Positions 32,885 to 41,053 of a DNA stretch of 64,000 bases are shown here, piece after piece (positions within the stretch are counted from its first letter, which is position 1; each line of letters begins with the position of its first letter). Below the pieces are notes generated by a model that had not been told where the DNA came from, made no database searches, and saw only the letters and a list, made by a program, of their open reading frames with translations. The translations under genes and the position numbers were made by a program. The stretch comes from Burkholderiales bacterium (GTDB lineage Bacteria; Pseudomonadota; Gammaproteobacteria; Burkholderiales; SG8-41): positions 83,147 to 147,146 of the forward strand of contig JAUXYA010000029.1 of the NCBI GenBank assembly GCA_030684405.1. Direction: 5' to 3'.

Positions 32885-34486
32885 ATGACGACGCCTGCTC
32901 CGGCGGTGCCTGCGCCGTCAGCCTTTGCGCCGTTCCGGCACCGCGCCTTCGCGCTGCTGTGGACGGCGACACTGATCTCGAACATCGGCACCTGGATGCA
33001 CGATGTGTCGGCGGCCTGGCTGATGACTTCGCTGTCGCCATCGCCTTTCATCGTGTCGCTGGTGCAGGCGGCGACAACGGCGGCGATGGCGTTGTTCGCG
33101 CTGCCCGCGGGTGCGATGGCCGATCTCTTCGACCGGCGCCGTCTGCTGCTCGGTCTGACCGTGGTGAAATTCCTGCTTGCGGGCACGCTCGGTGTGCTGG
33201 CGGTGCTCGGCCTCGTTGATGTCTGGGGGCTGTTGCTGGTGACTTTCCTGCTCGGCACGGCCTCGGCCTTCATGGCGCCGGTGTGGCAGTCGGTGGTGCC
33301 CAGCCTGGTGCCGCGCTCCGACCTGAAGGCGGCGGTGGGGCTCAATTCCGCGGGCATGAACGTCGCGCGTGCGATCGGTCCGACGGTGGGCGGTTTGATA
33401 ATCGTCGCTGCCGGTGCGGGTGCGGCTTTCCTGCTCAATGCGCTGACGGAGCTGGTGATTCTCGCGGCGGTGCTGCTGTGGACTCCGGCGGTCGTACAGT
33501 CGCCGCGGCGCGCCGAGCAGTTTCTGCCGGCGATTGCCGCCGGTGTGCGTTATGCGATGCATTCAGCGGAACTGAAAATCGTGCTGCTGCGTTCGGCTGC
33601 GTTTTTCCTGTTCGCCTCGGCGTTCTGGGCGCTGCTGCCGCTGGTGGTGCGCACGGTGCTCAGGGCCGAGGCTTCGACCTATGGCCTGATGGTGGGTGCG
33701 GTAGGTTTCGGCGCGGTCTGCGGCGCGCTGCTGCTGCCGCGCATCGACAGGCACCATGGCGGCGACCGCATGGTGCTGTTCGGCACGCTGGGCATGGCGG
33801 CGGTGCTGCTGGTGCTGGCATGGGTCCCGCTGCGCGCGGCGGCGCTGGCGGCCTGCCTGGTGGCGGGGGTGTCGTGGATTTTCGTGCTGTCATCGTTGAA
33901 CGTCGCCGCGCAGAACGCTTTGCCCGACTGGGTACGCGGACGCGGGCTTTCGATCTACGGGTTTGCGTTTTTCGGTTCGATGACGCTGGGCGCGCTGTTC
34001 TGGGGTGCGCTCGCGTCCTGGGCCGGGCTGCCGGTTGCGCTGGCGGGCGCGGGGCTGGGTGTGGTGGTCGCGCTGTTGTTCGTGCGCCGCCGCCGCTTGC
34101 CCGAAGGTGCGCTCGATCTGAGTCCCGCAGGCCACTGGCCGGAGCCGGTGGTGGCCCTGCCGCTGGAGCAGGACGACGGTCCGGTGATGGTGCTGGTGGA
34201 ATACCGCATCGATCCGGCGCGCGCCGCGGAATTCGCCGTGGTGATGAACCGCGTGGCCGCCGAGCGCCGCCGCGACGGCGCTTATCAATGGGGCCTGATG
34301 CGCGACACTGCGGATCCCGTACTGTTTACCGAATATTTCATGGTGTCGAGCTGGACCGAACACGAACACCAGCATGCGCGCGTGACACGCGCCGACGCCG
34401 ACGTGCAGGCCGAGGCGCGTGCCTTCCATGTCGGGCCGCAGCCGCCGCGGGTGCGGCATCTGATCGCCGCTGGCGGTGATTATTAA
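32885..34486 (+). CDS. MFS transporter with C-terminal antibiotic-biosynthesis-monooxygenase-like domain
   Basis: ATG at 32885 gives 533 residues; the ORF track's earlier start overlaps the amidohydrolase. Residues about 10-415 form 11-12 membrane helices of the MFS_3/EntS-like group (ALPAGAMADLFDRRRLLL is the A-motif). The last 100 residues (PVMVLVEYRIDPARAAEFAVVMNRVAAERRRDGAYQWG...FTEYFMVSSWTEHEHQHARVT) read as a cytoplasmic dimeric ferredoxin-like ABM domain. The fusion suggests that a transported small molecule is sensed or modified on the inside. The stop lies in an AT-rich repeat copy. Confidence 0.9.
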   Translation: MTTPAPAVPAPSAFAPFRHRAFALLWTATLISNIGTWMHDVSAAWLMTSLSPSPFIVSLVQAATTAAMALFALPAGAMADLFDRRRLLLGLTVVKFLLAGTLGVLAVLGLVDVWGLLLVTFLLGTASAFMAPVWQSVVPSLVPRSDLKAAVGLNSAGMNVARAIGPTVGGLIIVAAGAGAAFLLNALTELVILAAVLLWTPAVVQSPRRAEQFLPAIAAGVRYAMHSAELKIVLLRSAAFFLFASAFWALLPLVVRTVLRAEASTYGLMVGAVGFGAVCGALLLPRIDRHHGGDRMVLFGTLGMAAVLLVLAWVPLRAAALAACLVAGVSWIFVLSSLNVAAQNALPDWVRGRGLSIYGFAFFGSMTLGALFWGALASWAGLPVALAGAGLGVVVALLFVRRRRLPEGALDLSPAGHWPEPVVALPLEQDDGPVMVLVEYRIDPARAAEFAVVMNRVAAERRRDGAYQWGLMRDTADPVLFTEYFMVSSWTEHEHQHARVTRADADVQAEARAFHVGPQPPRVRHLIAAGGDY

Positions 34487-34515
34487 AAAATATCAATAAA
34501 AACAAATACTTACAA
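34483..34515 (+). repeat. AT-rich dispersed element, copy 4
   Basis: TTAAAAAATATCAATAAAAAC then AAATACTTACAA begins in the stop codon of the MFS gene. It is nearly identical to the 13289 and 29193 copies. Confidence 0.68.
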
Positions 34516-34631
34516 ATAATTCTTGAGTGATGCCGCGCTGTGCCTCCGACAGCGGGCCTCGCGCGTGACGGTTACCGTAAGATGCGGAACCGTTTGCCGG
34601 CCCGGCCGGCGGCATCACGAAGGAGCAGCAC

Positions 34632-35273
34632 ATGGACGTCCTCAACCTGTTTGATCATCCGTCACTGCGCATGTGGTTCGCGCAGTCGACCGTGCTGTTT
34701 TTTTTCATCAGCGGTTTTGCGCTGCTCGCGGTGGGTCTCACGCTGTCCCTCAACAGCGCGGCGGCGCTGCGTTTTTTCGGGACGGTGAACCAGTGGGTGT
34801 CGATGCGGCGCGCGTCGCGGCCGCTGGAGATCGCCCGCGACACGCAGCCGCTGGTGCAGCGTTACCGCTATCTGATCGCGGCCTTTGTGGTCGCGGCAGG
34901 GGTGTTTGCCATTTCCGGACTGCTGACCCAGTACGACGCCCGCGCTGCGGTGCGCCTGCTGGGCCTGGAGTCGCAGCGGCCGGTGCTGGCGCTGTGGCTG
35001 GTCGACAGCGCGCGCTGGCTGCTGATTGCCGGCAATGCGCTGGGCATCGTCGTCGGCATCCTGCTCGCGTTTTTCCCCGCTGCGCTGCTGCGCGTGGAGG
35101 CGCGCGGCGGTGACTGGTATTCGGAGCGGCGCATGGTCAAGGGCGCCGATGCGATGAACACCGGGCTCGATGCGCAGGTGGCGGCGCATCCGCGCGCCGC
35201 CGGAATCATCATCATCGTGATGGCGCTGCTGCTGATCGGCGCCTTCGGCTTGCTGCTGCCCGCGGTGTTCTGA
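34632..35273 (+). CDS. Four-helix integral membrane protein of unknown function
   Basis: The 213-residue protein has four clear hydrophobic helices (about 17-40, 83-103, 117-157 region and 187-212). AAGGAGCAGCAC precedes the ATG. The central loop (TVNQWVSMRRASRPLEIARDTQPLVQRYRYL) is basic and cytoplasmic. No family is recognised. It follows the MFS gene by 145 bases and converges with the GST gene 6 bases away. Confidence 0.7.
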   Translation: MDVLNLFDHPSLRMWFAQSTVLFFFISGFALLAVGLTLSLNSAAALRFFGTVNQWVSMRRASRPLEIARDTQPLVQRYRYLIAAFVVAAGVFAISGLLTQYDARAAVRLLGLESQRPVLALWLVDSARWLLIAGNALGIVVGILLAFFPAALLRVEARGGDWYSERRMVKGADAMNTGLDAQVAAHPRAAGIIIIVMALLLIGAFGLLLPAVF

Positions 35274-35279
35274 CGCGGT

Positions 35280-35897
35280 TCAGGCCCTCGGCGCCTGCAG
35301 GGTGCTGCTGAAGGAGGGCCGCGCCGCAAGGCGTTCGGCCAGCCGTGCCAGCGCCGGATGCGCCTTGCGCCATTCCACTTCCGCCAGCGCGAAATCGAGA
35401 TAACCCAGCGCGTAGCCGGCGGCAATGTCGGCGAGGGTGAACCGTTTGCCGAAGCAGAATTCGCCGCTGCCGAGATCCTGTTCCATCCGCGCGAGGCCGC
35501 GGTCGATTTTCTGGCGCTGTTTCTCGAACCAGGCGGCGCTGCGCTGCTTGTCCGCCGGTTCGCGGTATTCATGGTTGATGTTGACGGTGGCCTCGGTGAT
35601 GCCGTCGCCCAGCGCCTCCCAGCGTTTGACCTCGATGCGTGATTCAAAATCCTCCGGGATCAGCTTCGGCCCGCTGCCGAGCCCGTCGAGATATTCAACG
35701 ATCACCGGCGAATCGTAGAGCGCGCGGCCGTCATCGCGCTGCAGCGTCGGCACCTTGCCGAGGGGATTGAGCGCCGGCACCGGCGAATCGGGGGTCGAAC
35801 CGCGGGTGACGATGAGTTCGTAAGGGATGTTTTTTTCCGCAAGCACGATGCGTACTTTGCGCGCGTAGGGACTGCGGGGTGTGCCGTAGAGTTTCAT
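35280..35897 (-). CDS. Glutathione S-transferase
   Basis: ATG at 35897 gives 205 residues. The thioredoxin-like N-terminal domain begins MKLYGTPRSPYARKVRIVLAEKNI with the catalytic Ser in SPYARK, the cis-Pro in GKVPTL and the glutathione gamma-Glu contacts in DSPVIVEYLD. The all-helical C-terminal domain follows (about 85-200). It resembles bacterial theta/beta-like GSTs that detoxify electrophiles or reduce peroxides. It is transcribed alone, convergent with the membrane protein. Confidence 0.93.
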   Translation of the reverse strand: MKLYGTPRSPYARKVRIVLAEKNIPYELIVTRGSTPDSPVPALNPLGKVPTLQRDDGRALYDSPVIVEYLDGLGSGPKLIPEDFESRIEVKRWEALGDGITEATVNINHEYREPADKQRSAAWFEKQRQKIDRGLARMEQDLGSGEFCFGKRFTLADIAAGYALGYLDFALAEVEWRKAHPALARLAERLAARPSFSSTLQAPRA

Positions 35898-35995
35898 GGG
35901 GCCTCCGGGTTTGCGGGGCATTCTAATCCGCGGCCGGCCGCAGGCGGCGGAAATTCATTTCGGTCGTACCCTGCCGGCGGCGTTACCATCGGCAG

Positions 35996-36376
35996 ATGAC
36001 AACAAACATGATGGATCCTGATGCATGCAGGCGGCGGCTCGAAGCTGACCTGCTTTCGGTGCAACAAGCGCTGGCAGAGGCTGACGCGGCTGCGGACACG
36101 GTGATACTCGACCAATCGAGCGTCGGGCGGCTGTCGCGGATGGATGCGATGCAGCAGCAGGCGGTGGCGGCGGGTCTGCGCGGCCGGCTGGCATCGCAGA
36201 AACTCAAGCTGCAATCGGCGCTCGACCGCGTGACTGCGGGCAGTTATGGCCTGTGCTGCCAGTGCGAGGCGGAAATCGACATCGAGCGGCTGGACAGCGA
36301 TCCCGCCGCGGTGTTTTGCGCTGATTGTTCGATGGAGCGTGAACTCCATGGCGAAAAGCTCCGAGATCGCCGGTGA
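35996..36376 (+). CDS. DksA/TraR-type zinc-finger protein
   Basis: A 126-residue protein with the DksA plan: a helical hairpin (residues 10-80, rich in Ala/Gln) and a C-terminal C4 zinc finger YGLCCQCEAEIDIERLDSDPAAVFCADC. DksA-like proteins enter the RNA polymerase secondary channel. The coiled-coil tip is shorter than in DksA, closer to TraR/YbiI. Its stop overlaps the next gene's GTG in GTGA, indicating coupled translation with the spermidine-synthase-like enzyme. Confidence 0.85.
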   Translation: MTTNMMDPDACRRRLEADLLSVQQALAEADAAADTVILDQSSVGRLSRMDAMQQQAVAAGLRGRLASQKLKLQSALDRVTAGSYGLCCQCEAEIDIERLDSDPAAVFCADCSMERELHGEKLRDRR

Positions 36377-37083
36377 GCCTCGATTTCGAGGAGCTCGATT
36401 TCCAGAATACGGCCATGGGTGAAATCAGCCTGCGGCGGCGCACCGAGCCGCGGTTGGGCGTTGATGTCTACGAAGTGAAGCTCGGCGATGAATTCCTGAT
36501 GTCGAGCCTGTTCACGGCCGGCGAAATCGCGTTGACCGATCTCGGGCTCAAGGCCTGCGCGCCGGGTCCGCTCGACGTGGTGGTCGGTGGCCTGGGCCTC
36601 GGTTACACCGCACGCGCGGTGCTCGATCATCCGGCGCTGCGTTCGCTGCTGGTGATCGATGCCATGCCGGCGGTGATTGACTGGCACCGGCGCGGGCTGG
36701 TGCCGCTGGGCAAAGGACTTGCCACGGATCCACGCTGTACGCTGCTGGAGGCCGACTTTTACGCGCGGGTCGATGCGCCGGGCATGGATCCCGCTGCGCC
36801 GGAAAAACGCTTCCATGCGGTGCTGCTCGATATCGATCATTCACCGCGACATGTGCTGCATCCGGCACATGCCGCGTTTTACTCGGCAGATGGCCTGCGC
36901 CGGCTTGCCGGGCAGCTGCATCCCGGCGGTGTTTTTGGCCTGTGGTCGAACGATCCGCCCGATGAGGGTTTTCGCGAACTGCTTGCCAGCGTGTTCGCCT
37001 CGGCGGAGGCGCATGTCGTCGAATTCGACAATCCCCTGCAGGACCGCATGGCGACCAACACGGTGTACGTCGCACGGGTCTGA
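36373..37083 (+). CDS. Spermidine-synthase-like SAM-fold protein
   Basis: Starting at GTG 36373, the 236-residue protein has the spermine/spermidine synthase Rossmann core: VVVGGLGLGYTARAVLDHPALRSLLVIDAMPAVIDWHRRGL, then DPRCTLLEADFYARV, FHAVLLDIDHSPRHVLHP and LHPGGVFGLWSNDPPDEGF. The aminopropyltransferase DxxD acceptor-binding set is replaced by DIDHSP, so a different substrate is likely. It overlaps the DksA-like gene by 4 bases. Role unknown; related genes are common in proteobacteria as 'spermidine synthase-like' proteins. Confidence 0.82.
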   Translation: MSLDFEELDFQNTAMGEISLRRRTEPRLGVDVYEVKLGDEFLMSSLFTAGEIALTDLGLKACAPGPLDVVVGGLGLGYTARAVLDHPALRSLLVIDAMPAVIDWHRRGLVPLGKGLATDPRCTLLEADFYARVDAPGMDPAAPEKRFHAVLLDIDHSPRHVLHPAHAAFYSADGLRRLAGQLHPGGVFGLWSNDPPDEGFRELLASVFASAEAHVVEFDNPLQDRMATNTVYVARV

Positions 37084-37145
37084 GCCGGCCGGCGGTTCAC
37101 CCGGCGCAAGGCCCAAGTGGCCTGCCCGGGCGCGCATCTGAATAA

Positions 37146-38120
37146 TTACTGCACAGGGATGCCTGCCGCCTTGAATACAGACTGGTAATTGTGAATGTCG
37201 GCCTTCAGCAGTTTGGCGAGGTCCGCCGATCCCATGCTGTAGGGCTCGACACCCTGCTTGGTCATCAGCTCTTTCATTTCCGCGGACTGGCCGATTTTCA
37301 CCAAGGCTGTTTCCAGTTTTTTAATGACTGCAGGCGGCGTGCCGGCAGGCGCAAAAAATCCCAGCCACAGCGCCATGTCGAAGCCCGGGAAACCGGATTC
37401 CGCGACGGTGGGGATTTCGGGTAAGGTGATTGAACGTTTGCCGGAACTCATGGCGATCGGAGTCACCCGCTTTGCGGCCACATGACCGAGCAAGGGCGGA
37501 ACCGCGCCGAACAGCACTTCCACTTCCCCGGAAAGCACAGCGGTGGTCGCCGGGCCATTGCCCTTGAAGGGGATATGCGCCATGTCGAGACCGGCGCGGC
37601 TCGCCAGCGTGGCCATCACCAGATGGGTGGTCGTGGCCTGGCCTGCCGACCCGTAATTCAGTTTGCCTGGCTGCGATTTGACGTGGGCAACGAACTCTTT
37701 AAGGTTGCGCGTCGGAATCTTGGGATTGACCACCAGAAGATAAGGCGCGCTGGCAACGAGCGCTATGGGTACGAAATTCTTGATCGGATCGTAGCGAAGC
37801 TTGGAGTAGGCAGCGACCGCGATGGCATGGGTGGTCGTGGTACCCATCGTCAGGGTGTAGCCGTCGGGATTGGCACCCGCCGCGATTTCAGTACCGAGGA
37901 CGCCGCCTGCACCGCCACGGTTGTCGACGATTACTTGAGTCCCGATGCTCTCTCCCAGTTTCTGGCCGACGATTCGGCCAACGGTATCGGTGTTGCCGCC
38001 GGGCGCAAAGGCCACGATCAGCCGGATGGGTTTGTTGGGATAAGCCTGTTGCGCATTCACTGCTGCGGCGAAGCCCGTCGCCAGCAGTCCGGCCATCCAT
38101 ATGGGGGTCAGCTTTAACAT
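37146..38120 (-). CDS. Bug/TctC-family periplasmic binding protein (4 of 8)
   Basis: A 324-residue precursor; ATG 38120 has AAGGAG upstream. Signal peptide ends AVNAQQ, then AYPNKPIRLIVAFAPGGNTDTVGRIV and VDNRGGAGGVLGTEIA. HIPFKGNGPATTAVLSGEVEVLFG is the hinge-side ligand loop. It diverges from a GntR regulator whose palindrome lies in the 149-base shared gap, so ligand uptake is probably tied to the oxidoreductase-aldolase operon opposite. Confidence 0.93.
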   Translation of the reverse strand: MLKLTPIWMAGLLATGFAAAVNAQQAYPNKPIRLIVAFAPGGNTDTVGRIVGQKLGESIGTQVIVDNRGGAGGVLGTEIAAGANPDGYTLTMGTTTTHAIAVAAYSKLRYDPIKNFVPIALVASAPYLLVVNPKIPTRNLKEFVAHVKSQPGKLNYGSAGQATTTHLVMATLASRAGLDMAHIPFKGNGPATTAVLSGEVEVLFGAVPPLLGHVAAKRVTPIAMSSGKRSITLPEIPTVAESGFPGFDMALWLGFFAPAGTPPAVIKKLETALVKIGQSAEMKELMTKQGVEPYSMGSADLAKLLKADIHNYQSVFKAAGIPVQ

Positions 38121-38253
38121 TCGTCCTTACTCCTTGGGTGTGGTTTGTTAACCGGCGGAACTCATCGAAGGGTCGGAAGTATGGCGTCCTATTGTTGCAG
38201 AACAGTGACAACGAACATACAAATTATGTTTACAAATCAATTAAATAGCAATA

Positions 38254-38267
38254 TATTGTCGACAATA
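38254..38267. promoter_or_regulatory. GntR-type palindromic operator
   Basis: TATTGTCGACAATA is a perfect 14-bp palindrome ending two bases before the regulator's ATG; FCD-type GntR proteins commonly bind TTGTnnACAA sites. It occupies the place of a Shine-Dalgarno sequence. It probably controls both the regulator operon and the divergent Bug gene. Confidence 0.6.
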
Positions 38268-38269
38268 AT

Positions 38270-38992
38270 ATGCCTGACTCAGCGACATTAAGAAGAATCC
38301 GCTACCTCAGCAGCCAGCCCCTGGCGAACTTGGTCAGGCAGGAGATCGAACGCCAGATTCTTTCCGGTGAACTGTCGGCCGGAGACCGCCTCAATGAACT
38401 GGAGATTGCGCGGAAGCTGGGTGTCAGTCGCGCGCCGGTGCGGGAGAGTTTGCGTACCCTCGAGCAAGCCGGGCTGGTGGTCAGCCGGAAGAACTACGGT
38501 GTTTGTGTGCGTGTGGTCTCCATCGAAGAAGTCGCCGAGATTTACCAGGCCCGTGCCTGCATTGATGCCGGTGTCGGGATGGAACTGGCTCGAAGCATCA
38601 AGGCTGCCCAGTTGTCGGAGCTGCAGCGGATGGTTGAAAAAATGGAAACCGCGTGCGCGGCGGACAAGACAAGCGCTTATCACGAGCTCAATGTGGTTTT
38701 TCACGAACGCATGGTCGAAATGACAGGCAACCGCAAACTGCTGGAAATCTACCGCAGGCTGCTGGGCGAGCTTTCCCTGTATCGGAGTCACTCGCTGGGC
38801 CAGCCGGGCGCCATGCAACGTTCAATAAACGAGCATCGCGGCTTTCTCGAATCGTTCCGGCGCGGTGACAGCGATGCGGCCGGCAAGGCCATGCGCGATC
38901 ACATTCTCGCAAGTGGCGAGCGAATGCAGCAGGCCTGCGAAACCGTTGCGACCGGTGCGCCGGGTCGCTTGCAAATGGGAGAAGTCGCATGA
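38270..38992 (+). CDS. GntR-family regulator, FCD subfamily
   Basis: The 240-residue protein has an N-terminal winged helix (LVRQEIERQILSGELSAGDRLNELEIARKLGVSRAPVRESLRTLEQAGLVV) and a C-terminal FCD domain (about 90-225), where a carboxylate ligand binds near a metal held by Asp/His residues (NVVFHERMVEMTGN and INEHRGFLESFRRGD are the His-bearing helices). It likely represses the following oxidoreductase-aldolase genes and the divergent Bug gene until a sugar-acid-like ligand appears. No Shine-Dalgarno is visible because a palindrome abuts the ATG. The stop overlaps the next ATG (ATGA). Confidence 0.93.
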   Translation: MPDSATLRRIRYLSSQPLANLVRQEIERQILSGELSAGDRLNELEIARKLGVSRAPVRESLRTLEQAGLVVSRKNYGVCVRVVSIEEVAEIYQARACIDAGVGMELARSIKAAQLSELQRMVEKMETACAADKTSAYHELNVVFHERMVEMTGNRKLLEIYRRLLGELSLYRSHSLGQPGAMQRSINEHRGFLESFRRGDSDAAGKAMRDHILASGERMQQACETVATGAPGRLQMGEVA

Positions 38993-39882
38993 CCCTTCGG
39001 GTTGCATTCATTGGATACGGCGAGGTTGCCTCTGCATTCAGCGCCGAAATCGCTTCGCGCGGCGTCGATGTGGCGGCCTACGATGTGCTGCTGGAGCAGG
39101 ATGGCGGCCTACAAAGGCTGAAGGAACGCAGCGGCGCTGCGAAAGTGGAGTTCTGTTCCCTTGCTGATGCGCTGCGCGGTGCCAAGTACATACTGTCTAC
39201 GGTGACTACCAGCGTTGCTTGCGAAGCCGCGCGCCGCTGCGTGCCGCATTTGGCTGCCGGACAAACCTATGTGGATCTCAATGCCACTGACCCTGGCCTC
39301 AAGCGCGACATCGAAGCCATTGTGTCCCCCTCGGGCGCGGCTTTTGTTGAAGGGGCAGTCCTGGGTGCGGTCGGTGTGACCGGTGCAAAAACCGAGATCC
39401 TGCTGGGTGGGCCTCACGGCAAGCGGGCTGAAGCCGAAATCACCGGAAAACTGGGGCTCAATGTGCGTTTCTACGCCGAGGAAATCGGCAAGGCCTCCAT
39501 GTTCAAGATGCTGCGCAGCGTTTTCTCCAAGGGGATGGAAGCGCTGCTGATCGAGTTTCTGGCAGCCGGGGAGCGTGCCGGAATCCGCGACGACCTGTGG
39601 CGTGAAGTCACGGAATTGATGGCGAACCACCCGTTCGAGAAGACGGCTTCCAACTGGGTGCGCAGCCATGCGACAGCGCATGCACGCCGCCGCCACGAGA
39701 TGGAGCAGGTGGCTGAGGTATTGCGCGGACTCCGCATTGAGCCCTTGATGACCGACGCCACCGTGGACTTGTTCAGGCGCTCCGGGACGATGGGACTGCA
39801 GGACAAATTCACCAGCACCCCCGCGGCAATGGACGAAGTAGTGCATTTCTTTAACGAACGGCTGCCGGCGCCACCCCAATAG
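38989..39882 (+). CDS. NAD(P)-dependent 6PGDH-like oxidoreductase (DUF1932)
   Basis: A 297-residue protein with an N-terminal Rossmann fold (RVAFIGYGEVASAFSAEIASRGVDVAAYDV, GYGEVA for NAD(P)) and an all-helical DUF1932 C-terminal domain (about 185-280). Middle motifs VDLNATDPGLKRDIEAI and FVEGAVLGAVG echo beta-hydroxyacid dehydrogenases (their DxMS and GGxxG sites), and EIGKASMFKMLRSVFSKGME supplies the catalytic Lys. It probably oxidises a hydroxy acid to feed the aldolase downstream. Coupled to GntR by ATGA. Confidence 0.9.
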   Translation: MTLRVAFIGYGEVASAFSAEIASRGVDVAAYDVLLEQDGGLQRLKERSGAAKVEFCSLADALRGAKYILSTVTTSVACEAARRCVPHLAAGQTYVDLNATDPGLKRDIEAIVSPSGAAFVEGAVLGAVGVTGAKTEILLGGPHGKRAEAEITGKLGLNVRFYAEEIGKASMFKMLRSVFSKGMEALLIEFLAAGERAGIRDDLWREVTELMANHPFEKTASNWVRSHATAHARRRHEMEQVAEVLRGLRIEPLMTDATVDLFRRSGTMGLQDKFTSTPAAMDEVVHFFNERLPAPPQ

Positions 39883-39943
39883 CCCTTGCGTCGCAGTCAC
39901 GAAAACTCGCAGACCGAAGGTCTCATAACTCAAGGAAGTCAGG

Positions 39944-40705
39944 ATGAAGCGAAACAAAATGAAGGAAAAGCTGCGCGCAGGCGAACCGGTGTTCGGCGTA
40001 TCGGTCATGATTCCGTCGCCGCAGATTGTCGAAATGGTTGCCGCTGCCGGCTTTGACTGGGTGTTGCTTGACTGTGAGCACGGCACCCTGACGATCGAAA
40101 GCGTCGAATTGATGGCGATGGCTGCCGAGGCCAGCGGAATCACTGCGATTGCCCGACCGGTCAGCCGCAGTCCGGAACATATCCTGCAGGTGCTCGACCG
40201 CGGCGTCATGGGCGTGCAGATTCCGCACGTGATCACCGCGCAGGACGCGCGCGATGCTGTCGCGGCGGTGAAGTATCACCCGCTGGGCAAGCGCGGGCTG
40301 GCGGCCGGCACACGTTCGGCGGTCTACGATTCGCACGGCACATTGGCGGATTACGTCAAGGCTGCAAACGACTCGACCCTGATCGCGATCCAGATCGAAG
40401 ACGAAGCCGCGGTCCACAACATTGACGAGCTGCTGAAGGTCGACGATATCGATGTATTTTTCATCGGCCCCTCCGATTTGTCGCAGTCCATGGGCCACCC
40501 GGGTAATCCGAAGGCGCCGGTGGTGGCGCAGGCGATTGACAGCTGTTTCCAAAAAATGCTCGCCGCCGGCCGTACTCCGGGCACTCCGGCGACTGCCGAA
40601 CATGTCAGCGAGGTTCTGGGCAAGGGCGTGCGTTACATCTACACCCATTTGCCGCGTTTGCTGGCCGGCAGTGCGAAAACTTACTTCAAGAGCGCACGCG
40701 GATAA
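39944..40705 (+). CDS. HpcH/HpaI-family aldolase
   Basis: The 253-residue TIM-barrel enzyme shows WVLLDCEHGTLTIESVE, RPVSRSPEHILQVLDRGVMGVQIPHV, the metal-site IQIEDEAAVHNIDELLKVDDIDVFFIGPSDLSQSMGHPGN, and a YIYTHLPRLL C-terminal strand. The pattern (CEHG, QIED, GPSDLS) is closer to canonical 2-keto-3-deoxy-acid aldolases such as HpaI/GarL than the copy at 9484. Third gene of the GntR operon; likely cleaves a keto acid formed by the dehydrogenase into pyruvate and an aldehyde. Confidence 0.93.
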   Translation: MKRNKMKEKLRAGEPVFGVSVMIPSPQIVEMVAAAGFDWVLLDCEHGTLTIESVELMAMAAEASGITAIARPVSRSPEHILQVLDRGVMGVQIPHVITAQDARDAVAAVKYHPLGKRGLAAGTRSAVYDSHGTLADYVKAANDSTLIAIQIEDEAAVHNIDELLKVDDIDVFFIGPSDLSQSMGHPGNPKAPVVAQAIDSCFQKMLAAGRTPGTPATAEHVSEVLGKGVRYIYTHLPRLLAGSAKTYFKSARG

Positions 40706-40815
40706 CTGCAATCTGAGGCGCAGCGCGTCGAATTGTTCCGGGCTGGCCGTACGCCGAAGGTACGGCTAAGATGGCCGCCCCGGGCGCGATCCGTCCGGCC
40801 TGACAGGGGAATCGC

Positions 40816-41028
40816 ATGGAAACCCTCTACAAGTGGCGCGTGCAGGAGAAGGACCGTTCGGGCAAGACGCGCTGGCGCCTGGTGCGTACGCCCATGACCG
40901 AGGACACCGCGCGGTTCTGGGCGGCGAACAACAACCGCGTCATCGAACGCATCGACTGGCCCGGCGCAGTGAAGCTCTCGCTGCAGCCGGAAGCGAAAGT
41001 CATTCCCTTCCGCAGGCCTTCCCGTTAA
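40816..41028 (+). CDS. Short conserved-looking cytosolic protein
   Basis: A 70-residue basic protein (METLYKWRVQEKDRSGKTRWRL...VIPFRRPSR) with a GACAGGGGAATCGC leader before the ATG. The even mixture of charged residues and GC-rich codons suggests a real gene, and the compact 'KWRVQ...RWRLV..PMTEDTARFWAANN' look is like small proteobacterial proteins of unknown function. No family assigned. It is convergent with the HD-GYP gene. Confidence 0.6.
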   Translation: METLYKWRVQEKDRSGKTRWRLVRTPMTEDTARFWAANNNRVIERIDWPGAVKLSLQPEAKVIPFRRPSR

Positions 41029-41053
41029 GCATTGACGCGGACGTGTCGCCGGA

